Positions 53,973 to 62,651 of a stretch of 64,000 nt of DNA are shown piece after piece. The DNA is from Pararhizobium gei (lineage in GTDB: Bacteria; Pseudomonadota; Alphaproteobacteria; Rhizobiales; Rhizobiaceae). Numbering within the stretch: the stretch's first letter is position 1; every line of letters begins with the position of its first letter. The notes under the pieces are model-generated. The model made no database searches and was not told the origin of the DNA. It saw nothing but the letters and a program-made list of their open reading frames with translations. The translations under genes were made by a program, and so were the position numbers. The stretch covers positions 1-64,000 of the forward strand of contig NZ_CP119410.1 in the NCBI RefSeq assembly GCF_029223885.1, in the 5' to 3' direction.

Positions 53973-54722
53973 ATGATCATCGTAACTGGAGCCACGCACG
54001 GGATTGGACGGGCTTGCGTCGAAACGCTTGCAGCAGCAGGAAGACAGGTAGTTGCAACCGGTAGAGACGCTGTCGCTGGCGCAGAACTTGCCGAAGCAAA
54101 CGCGACTGTCGTTTTTGTCCCGGGTGATGTCACTGAGGAAAATGACTGCAGAAAGGTCGTCGAGTATGCTCTCGAATTGGGTGGTGGAAGTCTTTCAGGT
54201 CTCGTCAACAATGCGGGAATGTCAAAACGCATTTCATTCTCTGAGGCAACACAGGCGGACTGGGACGAGGTACTCGCGGTTAATGCGCGCAGCGCGTTCC
54301 TCTTCACACGCCACGCTCTAGCGGGCCTAAGGAAGGGGAGGGGCTCGGTTGTAAACATCGCCAGCATCGCCGGCAAGACGGGCGAGGAGGGACTGGCAGT
54401 CTATTGCGCATCGAAAGCTGCCGTCATCGGAATGACCGAAGCGCTGGCTCTCGAGTTTGGGGAAGAAGTGCGCTTCAATGCAGTGTGCCCTGGACAGATC
54501 GCAACACGAATGATGAACAAGATTATCGCTGATCCACTGAGGAAAAAGCAGCTTGAACTGCGTATTCCGGCGAACCGCTTCGGTACGCCGGAAGAGGTCG
54601 CAGACGTGGTTGCATGGCTCCTGTCCGATCACTCCAGCTATGTGAATGGAACGGTCATCACTGTCGACGGCGGTGAAACGGCAGGCTTGCGCACCCCGCG
54701 TATTGCTGAAGTTACAAACTGA
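53973..54722 (+). CDS. Short-chain dehydrogenase/reductase
   Basis: 249-aa SDR starting directly at its cofactor motif (MIIVTGATHGIGRACVETLAAAG). Landmarks are NNAGMSKRISFSEATQADWDE, NIASIAGKTGEEGLAVYCASKAAVIGMTEA and the end VNGTVITVDGG. Last gene of the transketolase/ABC operon, 7 bp after the permease. A ketone or alcohol produced in this pathway is the likely substrate. It converges with the GntR regulator gene. Confidence 0.92.
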   Translation: MIIVTGATHGIGRACVETLAAAGRQVVATGRDAVAGAELAEANATVVFVPGDVTEENDCRKVVEYALELGGGSLSGLVNNAGMSKRISFSEATQADWDEVLAVNARSAFLFTRHALAGLRKGRGSVVNIASIAGKTGEEGLAVYCASKAAVIGMTEALALEFGEEVRFNAVCPGQIATRMMNKIIADPLRKKQLELRIPANRFGTPEEVADVVAWLLSDHSSYVNGTVITVDGGETAGLRTPRIAEVTN

Positions 54723-54740
54723 GAACCAAGTGATCGGGAG

Positions 54741-55418
54741 CTAAACCAGCTCCCGCTCTTCGAAATATCGCAGAAAGCTTGTTGATGCCCGTGTAATATC
54801 ATTCTCGATTGCCGCTCGGGCCTTTTTCTTGTTCTTCAACCGAAGAGCTTCCAGGAGGTGCTCATGCTCTTCGGCGCCAACGTAATCGTGTGGGATCTCT
54901 CGATAATAGACATTGAGGATGGGTCCCATAGACACCCACATTGTCTCGATTTGCGCGATGAGCATCGGCATTTTTGAAAGGCGATAGACGCCGAAATGGA
55001 AAGACCTGTTTGCCGATCGTGCAGCCTCAAAGTCATCAGACTTCTCGCTCGCGACAAAAGCTTCGTGGAAGTTCTTTAGCTGCTCGATGTCCGCTGCTGA
55101 CACATTCTCTACCGCAAGTTCAGCAGCAAGGCCCTCAAGAGCAGTACGTATCACTTTTATCTGTACATAACGATCTTGACTGAGTTCCGGGACAACGACA
55201 AACCGGCCCGAACGGAGTTCGAATGCCTGCTCGCTCACAAGACGCAAGCACGCTTCACGCACAGGGGTGACACTCGTGCCGAGCCTTTCCGCGAGCTCTT
55301 GCATCAAAAGCCGCTCGCCGGGAGCAAAACTCCCCACAATCAAACCCTCACGCAGCTTGGTATAAATCCTGGCAGACAGGCTCCCCATCTCCCCCGGCTG
55401 CATGTCCATAACACTCAT
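54741..55418 (-). CDS. GntR-family regulator, FCD subfamily
   Basis: 225-aa regulator: winged HTH SLSARIYTKLREGLIVGSFAPGERLLMQELAERLGTSVTPVREACLRLVSEQAF, then an all-helical FCD ligand domain (RTALEGLAAELAVENVSAADIEQLKNFHEAF, HFGVYRLSKMPMLIAQIETMWV, EEHEHLLEALRLKNKKKARAAIENDI). It is divergent from the second operon. TTATAAG-based palindromes lie in the gap (55476, 55558) and before two other units (46540, 62578), making it the probable regulator of all of them. Confidence 0.93.
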   Translation of the reverse strand: MSVMDMQPGEMGSLSARIYTKLREGLIVGSFAPGERLLMQELAERLGTSVTPVREACLRLVSEQAFELRSGRFVVVPELSQDRYVQIKVIRTALEGLAAELAVENVSAADIEQLKNFHEAFVASEKSDDFEAARSANRSFHFGVYRLSKMPMLIAQIETMWVSMGPILNVYYREIPHDYVGAEEHEHLLEALRLKNKKKARAAIENDITRASTSFLRYFEERELV

Positions 55419-55475
55419 CGTCTCAACTCCTAATCCCTACTGCTTGCATACCTGAACCGGACGCCACGACCAACC

Positions 55476-55490
55476 ACTTATATCTTATAA
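55476..55490. promoter_or_regulatory. TTATAAG-type operator half next to the regulator gene
   Basis: ACTTATATCTTATAA here is the exact reverse complement of TTATAAGATATAAGT at 62582-62596, 7 kb away. It lies 58 bp upstream of the GntR start, so autoregulation is likely. Confidence 0.65.
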
Positions 55491-55557
55491 TCCAGCCGTG
55501 CACGTTAGATGACGAATTTTATTCCAAATCCAACAAAGCAGTTGTCAACTTCTTCTG

Positions 55558-55573
55558 ATAACTTATAAGTTAT
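55558..55573. promoter_or_regulatory. TTATAAG-type palindromic operator before the aminotransferase-amidase operon
   Basis: ATAACTTATAAGTTAT is a perfect 16-bp palindrome ending 28 bp before the GTG at 55602. Its 12-bp core AACTTATAAGTT is identical to 46540-46551. It would overlap the promoter of the operon. Confidence 0.75.
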
Positions 55574-55601
55574 AAAACACAAGAACGCTTTGGAGGCTAT
55601 C

Positions 55602-56966
55602 GTGCTTAATTCGCTCCGGTCACGCGATATGGCGTACCATTTTCACTCGCAGACCAATCCCCGCCGTCAGGAGGTTGACGGCCCGTTGATGATCACCAAA
55701 GGGGAGGGCTGCTATGTCGTCGACGAGCTCGGCAACCGATATCTGGAAGGTATGGGTGGGCTTTGGTGTGCATCGCTCGGCTTCGAGAACGAGCGTCTGG
55801 CAGAAGTGGCGGCCAGACAGATGAAGACGCTGGCGACCTACCATACGTTCAATCATCGCTCGAACGATCCTTGCGCGGACGTGGTTGAGCAGATCGCCGA
55901 GCTTTCGCCAATTTCAGGGAGCAGGGTATTTCTGGTCAACTCAGGCTCGGAAGCCAATGACACGATGGTCAAGCTGGCCTGGTATTATAACATCGCCCGG
56001 GGAAAACCATCCAAACGTAAGATCATCAGCAGAAAGGGCGCCTTCCACGGCAGTACCGTGATGGGAGCAGCTCTCGGCGGCCTGCCGCACATGCACGAGA
56101 GCTTCAATCTGCCAGGTCTGAACGTTATCTACGCGGAGAAGCCACACTTCTACAAACACGGTATGCCGGGCGAATCGGAGGAAGCTTACTGCGATCGTCT
56201 GATTGCCGACCTGGAGAGCCTGATTACCGCAGAAGGACACGAAACCATAGCCGCAATGATCGCCGAACCGGTCATGGGTGCAGGCGGGGTCGTTACGCCT
56301 CCGCCCGGGTATTTCCCACGCATCAGCGAAGTCCTCAAGCGCCATGACATTCTCCTTCTCTCGGACGAGGTGGTCTGCGGCTTCGGACGCAGTGGCAACT
56401 GGTTCGGATGCGAGAGCTTCGGTTTCGTACCCGAAATGATGTCCATCGCGAAGGGCCTGTCCTCGGGTTATGTCCCTATCGCCGCAGCAGTGATCGGAGA
56501 TCACGTTTACCAAACAATAGCTGACGAGGCCGATCGCATTGGGGTTTTCGGACACGGTTTCACGTATTCGGGTCACCCCGTAACGGCGGCTGTGGCCGCC
56601 GAGGTGCTCCGTACATACCGTGAAATGGATATCCCCGCGCGTTCCCGGGAACTAGGCCGTTATCTTTTCGAGAAGCTTGAGACCTCGATCGCTGGCAGCC
56701 CCTTTGTAGGTGAAATTCGCGGCGCAGGCTTTCTCGCCGGGATCGAGCTCGTAGCCGACAAGTCGACGAGGACCGCGTTTGAGCCAGCCCTCAAAGTTGG
56801 CGCATTTGTCGAGCGTCGTTGCCGCGCACACGGCGTCATGATCCGGAACATGGGCGATGTGATTTCCGTCTGCCCGCCATTCATCATGACAACACCACAG
56901 ATCGACGAGCTTGTGGGCGGTATTTCCGCGGCGCTCGAAGACGCTGTTTCTGAATTCAAGAATTGA
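55602..56966 (+). CDS. Class III aminotransferase (omega-amino acid:pyruvate type)
   Basis: 454-aa PLP enzyme. DMAYHFHSQTNPRRQEVDGPLMITKGEG and YLEGMGGLWCASLGF are typical of the omega-transaminase branch (taurine, beta-alanine, putrescine or GABA type). FLVNSGSEANDTMVKLAWYY, LLLSDEVVCGFGRSG and MMSIAKGLSSGYVPIAAAVIG (PLP Lys) follow. GTG at 55602 follows GGAGG by 5 bases; TTG 55590 would put the ribosome site inside the gene. It heads the second operon, with amidase, PotA-type ATPase and deacetylase genes downstream. Confidence 0.93.
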   Translation: MLNSLRSRDMAYHFHSQTNPRRQEVDGPLMITKGEGCYVVDELGNRYLEGMGGLWCASLGFENERLAEVAARQMKTLATYHTFNHRSNDPCADVVEQIAELSPISGSRVFLVNSGSEANDTMVKLAWYYNIARGKPSKRKIISRKGAFHGSTVMGAALGGLPHMHESFNLPGLNVIYAEKPHFYKHGMPGESEEAYCDRLIADLESLITAEGHETIAAMIAEPVMGAGGVVTPPPGYFPRISEVLKRHDILLLSDEVVCGFGRSGNWFGCESFGFVPEMMSIAKGLSSGYVPIAAAVIGDHVYQTIADEADRIGVFGHGFTYSGHPVTAAVAAEVLRTYREMDIPARSRELGRYLFEKLETSIAGSPFVGEIRGAGFLAGIELVADKSTRTAFEPALKVGAFVERRCRAHGVMIRNMGDVISVCPPFIMTTPQIDELVGGISAALEDAVSEFKN

Positions 56967-56975
56967 GCGTGTACG

Positions 56976-58412
56976 ATGGATGAACTTGCAAAACTCGATC
57001 TCTGCGCCCAGGCGGCGCTCGTCAAGGCAGGGCAGGTGACTGCCGAAGAGCTTCTGGAGGGCGCCATAAGGCGGTCCGAAAAGACAAACCCGCAACTGAA
57101 CGCCATCATCCGGCCTCTGCATGAGGAGGCTCGCAGGGAAGCGCGGGGCGCAGATAAGAGCAGCGTTTTTGCGGGCGCTCCCTTCCTCGTCAAAGACCTG
57201 TATTGCCACATGGCAGGCGTGCCAACCACGGGTGCTTCGGAGATCACACGGGATTTTGTGCCGGACCACGACAGCGAACTGATGCGCAGGTACCGCAAAG
57301 CTGGGCTCAGTACGTTCGGCAAGACCAATCTCTGCGAGTTCGGTACCCTCGGGACCACAGAGCCGAAAATCTTCGGAGCCACCCGCAATCCATGGGACAT
57401 TTCACGGTCAAGCGGCGGATCGAGCGGCGGCGCTGGGGCCGCCGTGGCTGCTGGCATCGTCCCCGCAGCCCATGGCGGTGACGGAGCGGGCTCGATTCGA
57501 ATTCCGGCGTCATGCTGTGGCTTATTTGGTCTAAAGCCGTCGCGTGGAAGGATCACACTCGGCCCGGATCTGGGGGACAGTACAGGTGGGATCGTGAATG
57601 AACATGTTCTATCGGTGAGCGTCCGTGACAGCGCCGCTCTCCTAGATGCGACCCGAGGGACTTTGGCTGGAGACCCCTATACGGCTCCCACCCCGGAGCT
57701 CAGCTATATCGACGTGTTGCGATCAAGGCCGCGCCGGCTCAGGATTGCGGTGACCACCACCTCGCTGCTCGACACATATGTAGATCCGGAGTGCGCAAAG
57801 GCGACGATCGAAACCGCACGTCTTTGCGAAAGCCTGGGACATGAGGTGGTCGAAGCCACCCCGCAGCTGGATGGCGATACCTACCGCACTTACTACAAGC
57901 GGTTCTGGGCAATGACCGCCACCAGGGCCATCACGGCTCTGGCCAGAAGCAGGAATGTCAGGCCCGAAAGCCTAGCGACCGGTGTCGAGCCCTTCAACCA
58001 ATACCTGTACAGCGTTGGCTCGAAGGTCACGGCGGCCGATTATTTGGTAGACCTCAATTGGTTTCATGGTGTCGGCCGGACCATCGCGAACTTCCTCGGC
58101 GACTTCGATCTCTGGCTGACACCGACACTCGGCTCTCCTCCGCCTTTGCTCGGGCACTTCGATGCGGACATTCACGGCGGTGAGGAAGTCATGGAGCGGT
58201 TCCTCCAGTTCCTATCGTTCACCACATTCGCCAATATGGCCGGTCTGCCGTCCATGAGCGTGCCTCTGTACTGGACACCGGCTGGACTCCCGGTCGGCAC
58301 ACAATTTACGGGTCGCTTCAACGACGAGGAAACACTGTTTCAACTTGCCGCTCAGCTTGAGGAAGCTCGCCCGTGGTCGGGCAGACGGCCTCCGGTCCAT
58401 GCAACGGCATAA
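56976..58412 (+). CDS. Amidase (amidase-signature family)
   Basis: 478-aa amide hydrolase with the Ser-cisSer-Lys triad: FLVKDLYCHMAGVPTTGAS (Lys), SRSSGGSSGGAGAAVAAGIVPAAHGGDGAGSIRIPAS (both Ser) and GLFGLKPSRGRI. It is GatA-like in fold, but context argues for release of an amine or acid from an amide imported by the neighbouring ABC system. The gap to the aminotransferase is 9 bp. Confidence 0.92.
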   Translation: MDELAKLDLCAQAALVKAGQVTAEELLEGAIRRSEKTNPQLNAIIRPLHEEARREARGADKSSVFAGAPFLVKDLYCHMAGVPTTGASEITRDFVPDHDSELMRRYRKAGLSTFGKTNLCEFGTLGTTEPKIFGATRNPWDISRSSGGSSGGAGAAVAAGIVPAAHGGDGAGSIRIPASCCGLFGLKPSRGRITLGPDLGDSTGGIVNEHVLSVSVRDSAALLDATRGTLAGDPYTAPTPELSYIDVLRSRPRRLRIAVTTTSLLDTYVDPECAKATIETARLCESLGHEVVEATPQLDGDTYRTYYKRFWAMTATRAITALARSRNVRPESLATGVEPFNQYLYSVGSKVTAADYLVDLNWFHGVGRTIANFLGDFDLWLTPTLGSPPPLLGHFDADIHGGEEVMERFLQFLSFTTFANMAGLPSMSVPLYWTPAGLPVGTQFTGRFNDEETLFQLAAQLEEARPWSGRRPPVHATA

Positions 58413-58437
58413 GCGCATCATAAAAAGGGGAACCGCT

Positions 58438-59520
58438 ATGTCATCTTCAACGTATGTGGAATTCATCAATGTCGATAAAAGCTATGACGGGCGAAACCTC
58501 GTCGTGGACAGCCTCAACCTCTCCATCTCCCAAGGCGAGTTTCTGACAATGCTTGGACCATCGGGCTCGGGCAAGACGACGAGTCTGATGATGCTCGCGG
58601 GGTTCGAGGCTCCCAGCGGCGGCCACATCCGCATCGCTGGTCGCTCATTGGCATCCGTGCCACCGCATCGCCGGAACATCGGGATGGTGTTCCAGAATTA
58701 TGCCCTCTTCCCGCACATGACCGTTGCGGAAAACCTGGACTATCCCTTGCGCGTCCGCAAGCTATCCAAAGCCGAACGTAATGATCGTGTCCGCAAGGTT
58801 CTGGATGTGGTGCAGATGGGAGCTTTTGCCGAACGAAAGCCCGCGCAGCTTTCGGGCGGGCAGCAGCAGCGGATTGCACTCGCTCGGGCGATCGTTTTCG
58901 AGCCAGACGTAGTCCTTATGGATGAGCCGCTCGGCGCTCTGGACAAGAACTTGCGCGAGCATCTCCAGCTGGAAATAAAACACCTTCACGAGCGTCTCGG
59001 GATTACCGTGGTCTATGTCACCCACGACCAGTCGGAGGCCTTGACGATGTCCGACCGTGTTGCGGTGTTCAACGCTGGGAAGATCGAACAACTGGCTCCG
59101 CCAGCTGAACTTTACGAGCGTCCCGCTACTCCCTTCGTTGCAGGCTTCATCGGGGAGAACAACCGCCTTGCGGGTGAGATTTCCGGGCGGAACGGTGATG
59201 AATATGTCGTCCAAACAGAAACCGGTCACAGAATGATCGTTCGAAGCCAAATGGACTTCTCAGAATGCCAACGGGTCATGATATCTGTCCGACCCGAACG
59301 GGTGCGGCTCGATACCGCTGAGGCGTGCCTCAACACCTTTAGCGGGACTGTCGAGGAGGTGATCTATCTTGGCGACCACAAGCGCGTCCATGTCAGGGTC
59401 AGCGAGGCTTCCACGCTCATTGCAAAGCTCCCCAATGCAGGCACCAACATCGACATCAAGCCGTCTCAGGCGTTGTCCCTCGGATGGGACAGTGGCGATG
59501 CGGTACTGATCCCGGCTTGA
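58438..59520 (+). CDS. ABC transporter ATPase (PotA type)
   Basis: 360-aa ATPase: LGPSGSGKTTSLMMLAGFEAP (Walker A), VFQNYALFPHMTVAENL, LSGGQQQRIALARAI, VVLMDEPLGALDKNL and THDQSEALTMSDRVAVF. The C-terminal TOBE domain has ISVRPERVRLD. It is the only ATPase of this type nearby, so it presumably powers the PotB/PotC permeases of the upstream operon. The split of one transporter over two operons needs joint control. ATG 58438 follows AAGGGG. Confidence 0.94.
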   Translation: MSSSTYVEFINVDKSYDGRNLVVDSLNLSISQGEFLTMLGPSGSGKTTSLMMLAGFEAPSGGHIRIAGRSLASVPPHRRNIGMVFQNYALFPHMTVAENLDYPLRVRKLSKAERNDRVRKVLDVVQMGAFAERKPAQLSGGQQQRIALARAIVFEPDVVLMDEPLGALDKNLREHLQLEIKHLHERLGITVVYVTHDQSEALTMSDRVAVFNAGKIEQLAPPAELYERPATPFVAGFIGENNRLAGEISGRNGDEYVVQTETGHRMIVRSQMDFSECQRVMISVRPERVRLDTAEACLNTFSGTVEEVIYLGDHKRVHVRVSEASTLIAKLPNAGTNIDIKPSQALSLGWDSGDAVLIPA

Positions 59521-59538
59521 ACTTCAGGACAGACTATT

Positions 59539-60089
59539 ATGGTTGTCTTCCGGGATCTCCACCTTCGCAACCCTAAACTGATGCGTGATCGAGCCTTCGT
59601 GGCAGGGAACTGGGTCGAAGCAACGTGGGCTGATCGTATTTCCGTGACCGATCCCTTTGATGGGAGCGCTATCGCAGACCGACCGTCATCGCTGGCGGGC
59701 GCTGGAGCGAACTGGGTGGAAATTTTTTCGAGCCAACCGTCATGACGGGCGTTACCCAGGAGATGAAGGTGGCGAAGGAAGAGACATTTGCTCCGCTGGC
59801 TCTCCTGATCGCGTTTCGCACCGAGGTCATCGCCATGGCCAACAACACGGAATACGGGCTGGCGTCCTATTTCTTCACCGGGAATTATGCGCGCATATGG
59901 AGGGTGGCTGAGGCACTTGAGGCAGGCATGGTCGGTGTCAACACCGGGCTAATCGGAAGCGAGTCAGCTCCGTTCGGAGGGGTGAAGCAGTCCGGTCTCG
60001 GGAGAGAAGGATCAACGTACGGGATCAACGAATACCTGGAGATCAAATACGTTTGCGTCGCCGGGATAGGGTGGGCTGGCCTAAGATGA
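59539..60089 (+). pseudogene. Succinate-semialdehyde/aldehyde dehydrogenase, internally deleted
   Basis: The first part ([30 protein letters not shown]) is the N-terminus of a GabD-like dehydrogenase. The second part, in a different frame, reads [23 protein letters not shown] and then [22 protein letters not shown]. It ends [46 protein letters not shown]. About 300 central residues, including the catalytic Cys and Glu, are gone. The junction is near 59680. It once probably oxidised the semialdehyde made by the aminotransferase of this operon. A small C-terminal frame (59742-60089) is still open and overlaps the next gene. Confidence 0.88.
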
Positions 60090-61111
60090 AGGTCGTCTAT
60101 TCCCACCTCCACAGGTTACACGTTCCAGGTGACGTGGTCGAGAACGGCGTACCTCGTCCAAGCCGCGACGTCCCCGAACGACTGGATGTTCTCCTGCGAG
60201 CTGTCAGGCAAGCGGGCCTTGAAGTTGTAGGCGCATCAGACCATGGCCTTGAAGCGCTTGCCACTGTGCACTCGACCGAATACCTGTCTTTTCTGGCATG
60301 CGCTCACAGCGAATGGCAAAGAGATGGCTTGCCTGGTTCCGTTGTGCCCGCAGCCTTTGAGACGCGACGTGAGACCTATCGGGTTAACTGGCCGCTCATT
60401 GCCAAGGCGGGTTTTCATCTGCGTGATCAAATAACACCCGTGGACGAGGGGACCTGGGACGCTGCTTACTGGGCAGCTCAAACAGCTGTTACTGCAGCGG
60501 ATCTCGTCGTAAAAGGAGAACGTCAGGTCTACGCTCTTTGCCGTCCATCAGGTCACCACGCCGGGCCAGACTATGGCGGAGGTGCAACCTATTTGAACAA
60601 CGCCGCAATTGCCGCTCGGCGACTGGCTGCGGAGGGAATGCGCGTTGCCATCGTCGATTTGGATGTCCACCATGGGAATGGCACGCAGGACATATTCTGG
60701 AACGATGCGAGTATCTTTTTTGCCTCCATCCACCGCAGCCCGGCAGGCTATTACCCCCACTTCACGGGTTTTCGTGAAGAGGTGGGTGGTATGTCTGCCG
60801 AAGGTGCCAACATGAACCACCCCTTAGACAAAGACGCGGGCGACAAGGAGTACCTTGTCGGCGTCGAGGGCATCTTGACCGCAGCGCTTGAACACAACCC
60901 CGCGGCTGTGGTCGTGTCGCTTGGTTTTGATGCACTCGCGAGCGATCCAGCGAAGGGGCTGGCCGTGACCGAAGAGACATTTGAAAAAGTAGGTAGGCTG
61001 ATTGGAGATGTCTCGCTGCCCGTCCTACTGGTGCAGGAGGGCGGCTACGACCTGAAGAGGTTGCAGCATGTAGCGGCTCGCTTTCTTGATGGCTTCTGTT
61101 CGCCTCGTTAG
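60086..61111 (+). CDS. Histone-deacetylase-fold enzyme, probable acetylpolyamine amidohydrolase
   Basis: 341-aa zinc deacetylase of the arginase/deacetylase fold: [27 protein letters not shown] (active-site His pair), [19 protein letters not shown] (zinc Asp and His), [15 protein letters not shown] (zinc Asp) and [11 protein letters not shown]. The N-terminus ([30 protein letters not shown]) resembles bacterial acetylpolyamine amidohydrolases. With the PotABCD-like importer this suggests removal of an acetyl group from an imported amine. ATG 60086 overlaps the dehydrogenase remnant by 4 bases. Confidence 0.88.
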   Translation: MKVVYSHLHRLHVPGDVVENGVPRPSRDVPERLDVLLRAVRQAGLEVVGASDHGLEALATVHSTEYLSFLACAHSEWQRDGLPGSVVPAAFETRRETYRVNWPLIAKAGFHLRDQITPVDEGTWDAAYWAAQTAVTAADLVVKGERQVYALCRPSGHHAGPDYGGGATYLNNAAIAARRLAAEGMRVAIVDLDVHHGNGTQDIFWNDASIFFASIHRSPAGYYPHFTGFREEVGGMSAEGANMNHPLDKDAGDKEYLVGVEGILTAALEHNPAAVVVSLGFDALASDPAKGLAVTEETFEKVGRLIGDVSLPVLLVQEGGYDLKRLQHVAARFLDGFCSPR

Positions 61112-61356
61112 CGGCCGTCGCGTTTGATTGAGGAACCAACGGCGGCGGGGACAATGTAGCGGTCGTACATATTGCTCAACGCCGCAAAAACAGACGTCCC
61201 CTTTTCGGCGCCTAACTTGCAGAGGCGACACGATCATTCGATGAAATCGAACAACATAATCTAAATTATCCAAATTCCAGAGCATGCGGGGAACGCCTAT
61301 GTTGCCTCAATGAAACGACCAGTCTCCACAGATGGGAGGCAGCGAAGGAATGCACC

Positions 61357-62406
61357 ATGCAAACTCCAGCAGTAGAATTCGGGCTCGATACCTTTGGCGA
61401 TGTTACCTACGACAGCACGGGCCGACCGGAGCCACACGCGACCGTAGTTCGAAATGTTATAGAGGAAGCGAAGCTCGCGGATGAACTCGGCATCGACTTC
61501 TTCGGCGTTGGCGAACACCATAGAGAAGACTTCGCGGTGTCTTCGCCTGAAACCGTTCTGGCAGCGATTGCGGGAGTGACATCCCGGATCAAGCTTGGCT
61601 CCGCAGTTACGGTCTTGAGTTCGGACGATCCGATCAGAGTCTTTCAACGCTTCTCGACACTGGATGCCGTTTCCAACGGACGCGCCGAAGCGATTTTGGG
61701 ACGGGGCTCTTTTACCGAGTCATTCCCCCTGTTCGGGCTTTCGCTGGATGACTACGAGACACTATTCCAGGAAAAGCTAGACCTGTTTTCAAAGCTGCTT
61801 GAACAGAAGCCGGTGACGTGGTCAGGCGACACGCGGCCTCCACTAAAGGATCAGAGTGTATTTCCTCCCGTCCAGAACGGGAAGCTCAAGACCTGGATCG
61901 GTGTTGGCGGTAGTCCGAACTCGGTCATTCGGGCGGCGCAGTACGCGCTACCCTTGATGTTGGCAATCATTGGCGGCAGCCCTTACCGCTTCAAGCCTTA
62001 CGTCGACCTCTATCGGGAGGCGACACACAAGCTCGCCAAAGAACAGCAGCCTATAGGTATCCATTCTCCAGGATATGTAGCCGCGACAGATGCAAGGGCT
62101 CGAGACGAGTTCTGGCCGCATTACCGGGTCATGCGCGACAGGATCGGGAAGGAGCGGGGTTGGGGACCCGTTACCATGGATGAGTTCGTATCTGAAATCG
62201 ATAACGGTTCGCTGTATGTCGGTTCCCCCGAAACAGTCGCGGCAAAGCTCGCTCCGGTAATCTTCACTCTAGGCATCCAGCGTTTCCAGCTCAAGTACAG
62301 CGCAGGAACTCTGCCGCACAAGGATCTGATGACGAGTATTAGGTTTTTCGGCGAGGTAGTTGTTCCCACGGTTAAAGCCGCTCTGGGGGATCGGAAAGCA
62401 GCTTAG
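61357..62406 (+). CDS. LLM-class flavin-dependent oxidoreductase
   Basis: 349-aa luciferase-like TIM barrel: VEFGLDTFGDVTYDSTGRP, ADELGIDFFGVGEHHREDFAVSSP, TSRIKLGSAVTVLSSDDPIRVFQRFSTLDAVSNGRAEAILGRG and the C-terminal YVGSPETVAAKLAPVI. These match the group of putative FMN-dependent (thio)oxidoreductases/monooxygenases. AAGGA precedes the ATG. It has its own 245-bp upstream gap with no recognised operator apart from a weak ATAAT/ATTAT repeat at 61256-61269. Confidence 0.9.
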   Translation: MQTPAVEFGLDTFGDVTYDSTGRPEPHATVVRNVIEEAKLADELGIDFFGVGEHHREDFAVSSPETVLAAIAGVTSRIKLGSAVTVLSSDDPIRVFQRFSTLDAVSNGRAEAILGRGSFTESFPLFGLSLDDYETLFQEKLDLFSKLLEQKPVTWSGDTRPPLKDQSVFPPVQNGKLKTWIGVGGSPNSVIRAAQYALPLMLAIIGGSPYRFKPYVDLYREATHKLAKEQQPIGIHSPGYVAATDARARDEFWPHYRVMRDRIGKERGWGPVTMDEFVSEIDNGSLYVGSPETVAAKLAPVIFTLGIQRFQLKYSAGTLPHKDLMTSIRFFGEVVVPTVKAALGDRKAA

Positions 62407-62577
62407 CTCTCTCGAACCCGCATGCACATTGTCGCGGAAATCCATGCGCAGCGGACGGAGGAGGTTTGCGGGTTTACCCGTCCAACCTGCTCTGGTTTGG
62501 AGAGGCGAAACCGACAACATGCCTGTGACAGCCGCTGTGACCTGAGAAAACGATAAGCGAAAAAACGCCTTGATAAA

Positions 62578-62597
62578 TAACTTATAAGATATAAGTT
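62578..62597. promoter_or_regulatory. TTATAAG-type operator upstream of the TorT-like binding-protein gene
   Basis: TAACTTATAAGATATAAGTT contains the AACTTATAAG half-site and the 15-base block shared (inverted) with 55476-55490. It lies about 55 bp before the ATG at 62652 and joins this importer to the GntR regulon. Confidence 0.7.
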
Positions 62598-62651
62598 CTA
62601 CTTCCAGACGCCAAAGGCGCAAGGGAACTAATTCAGAACCGGGAGCTTGTT

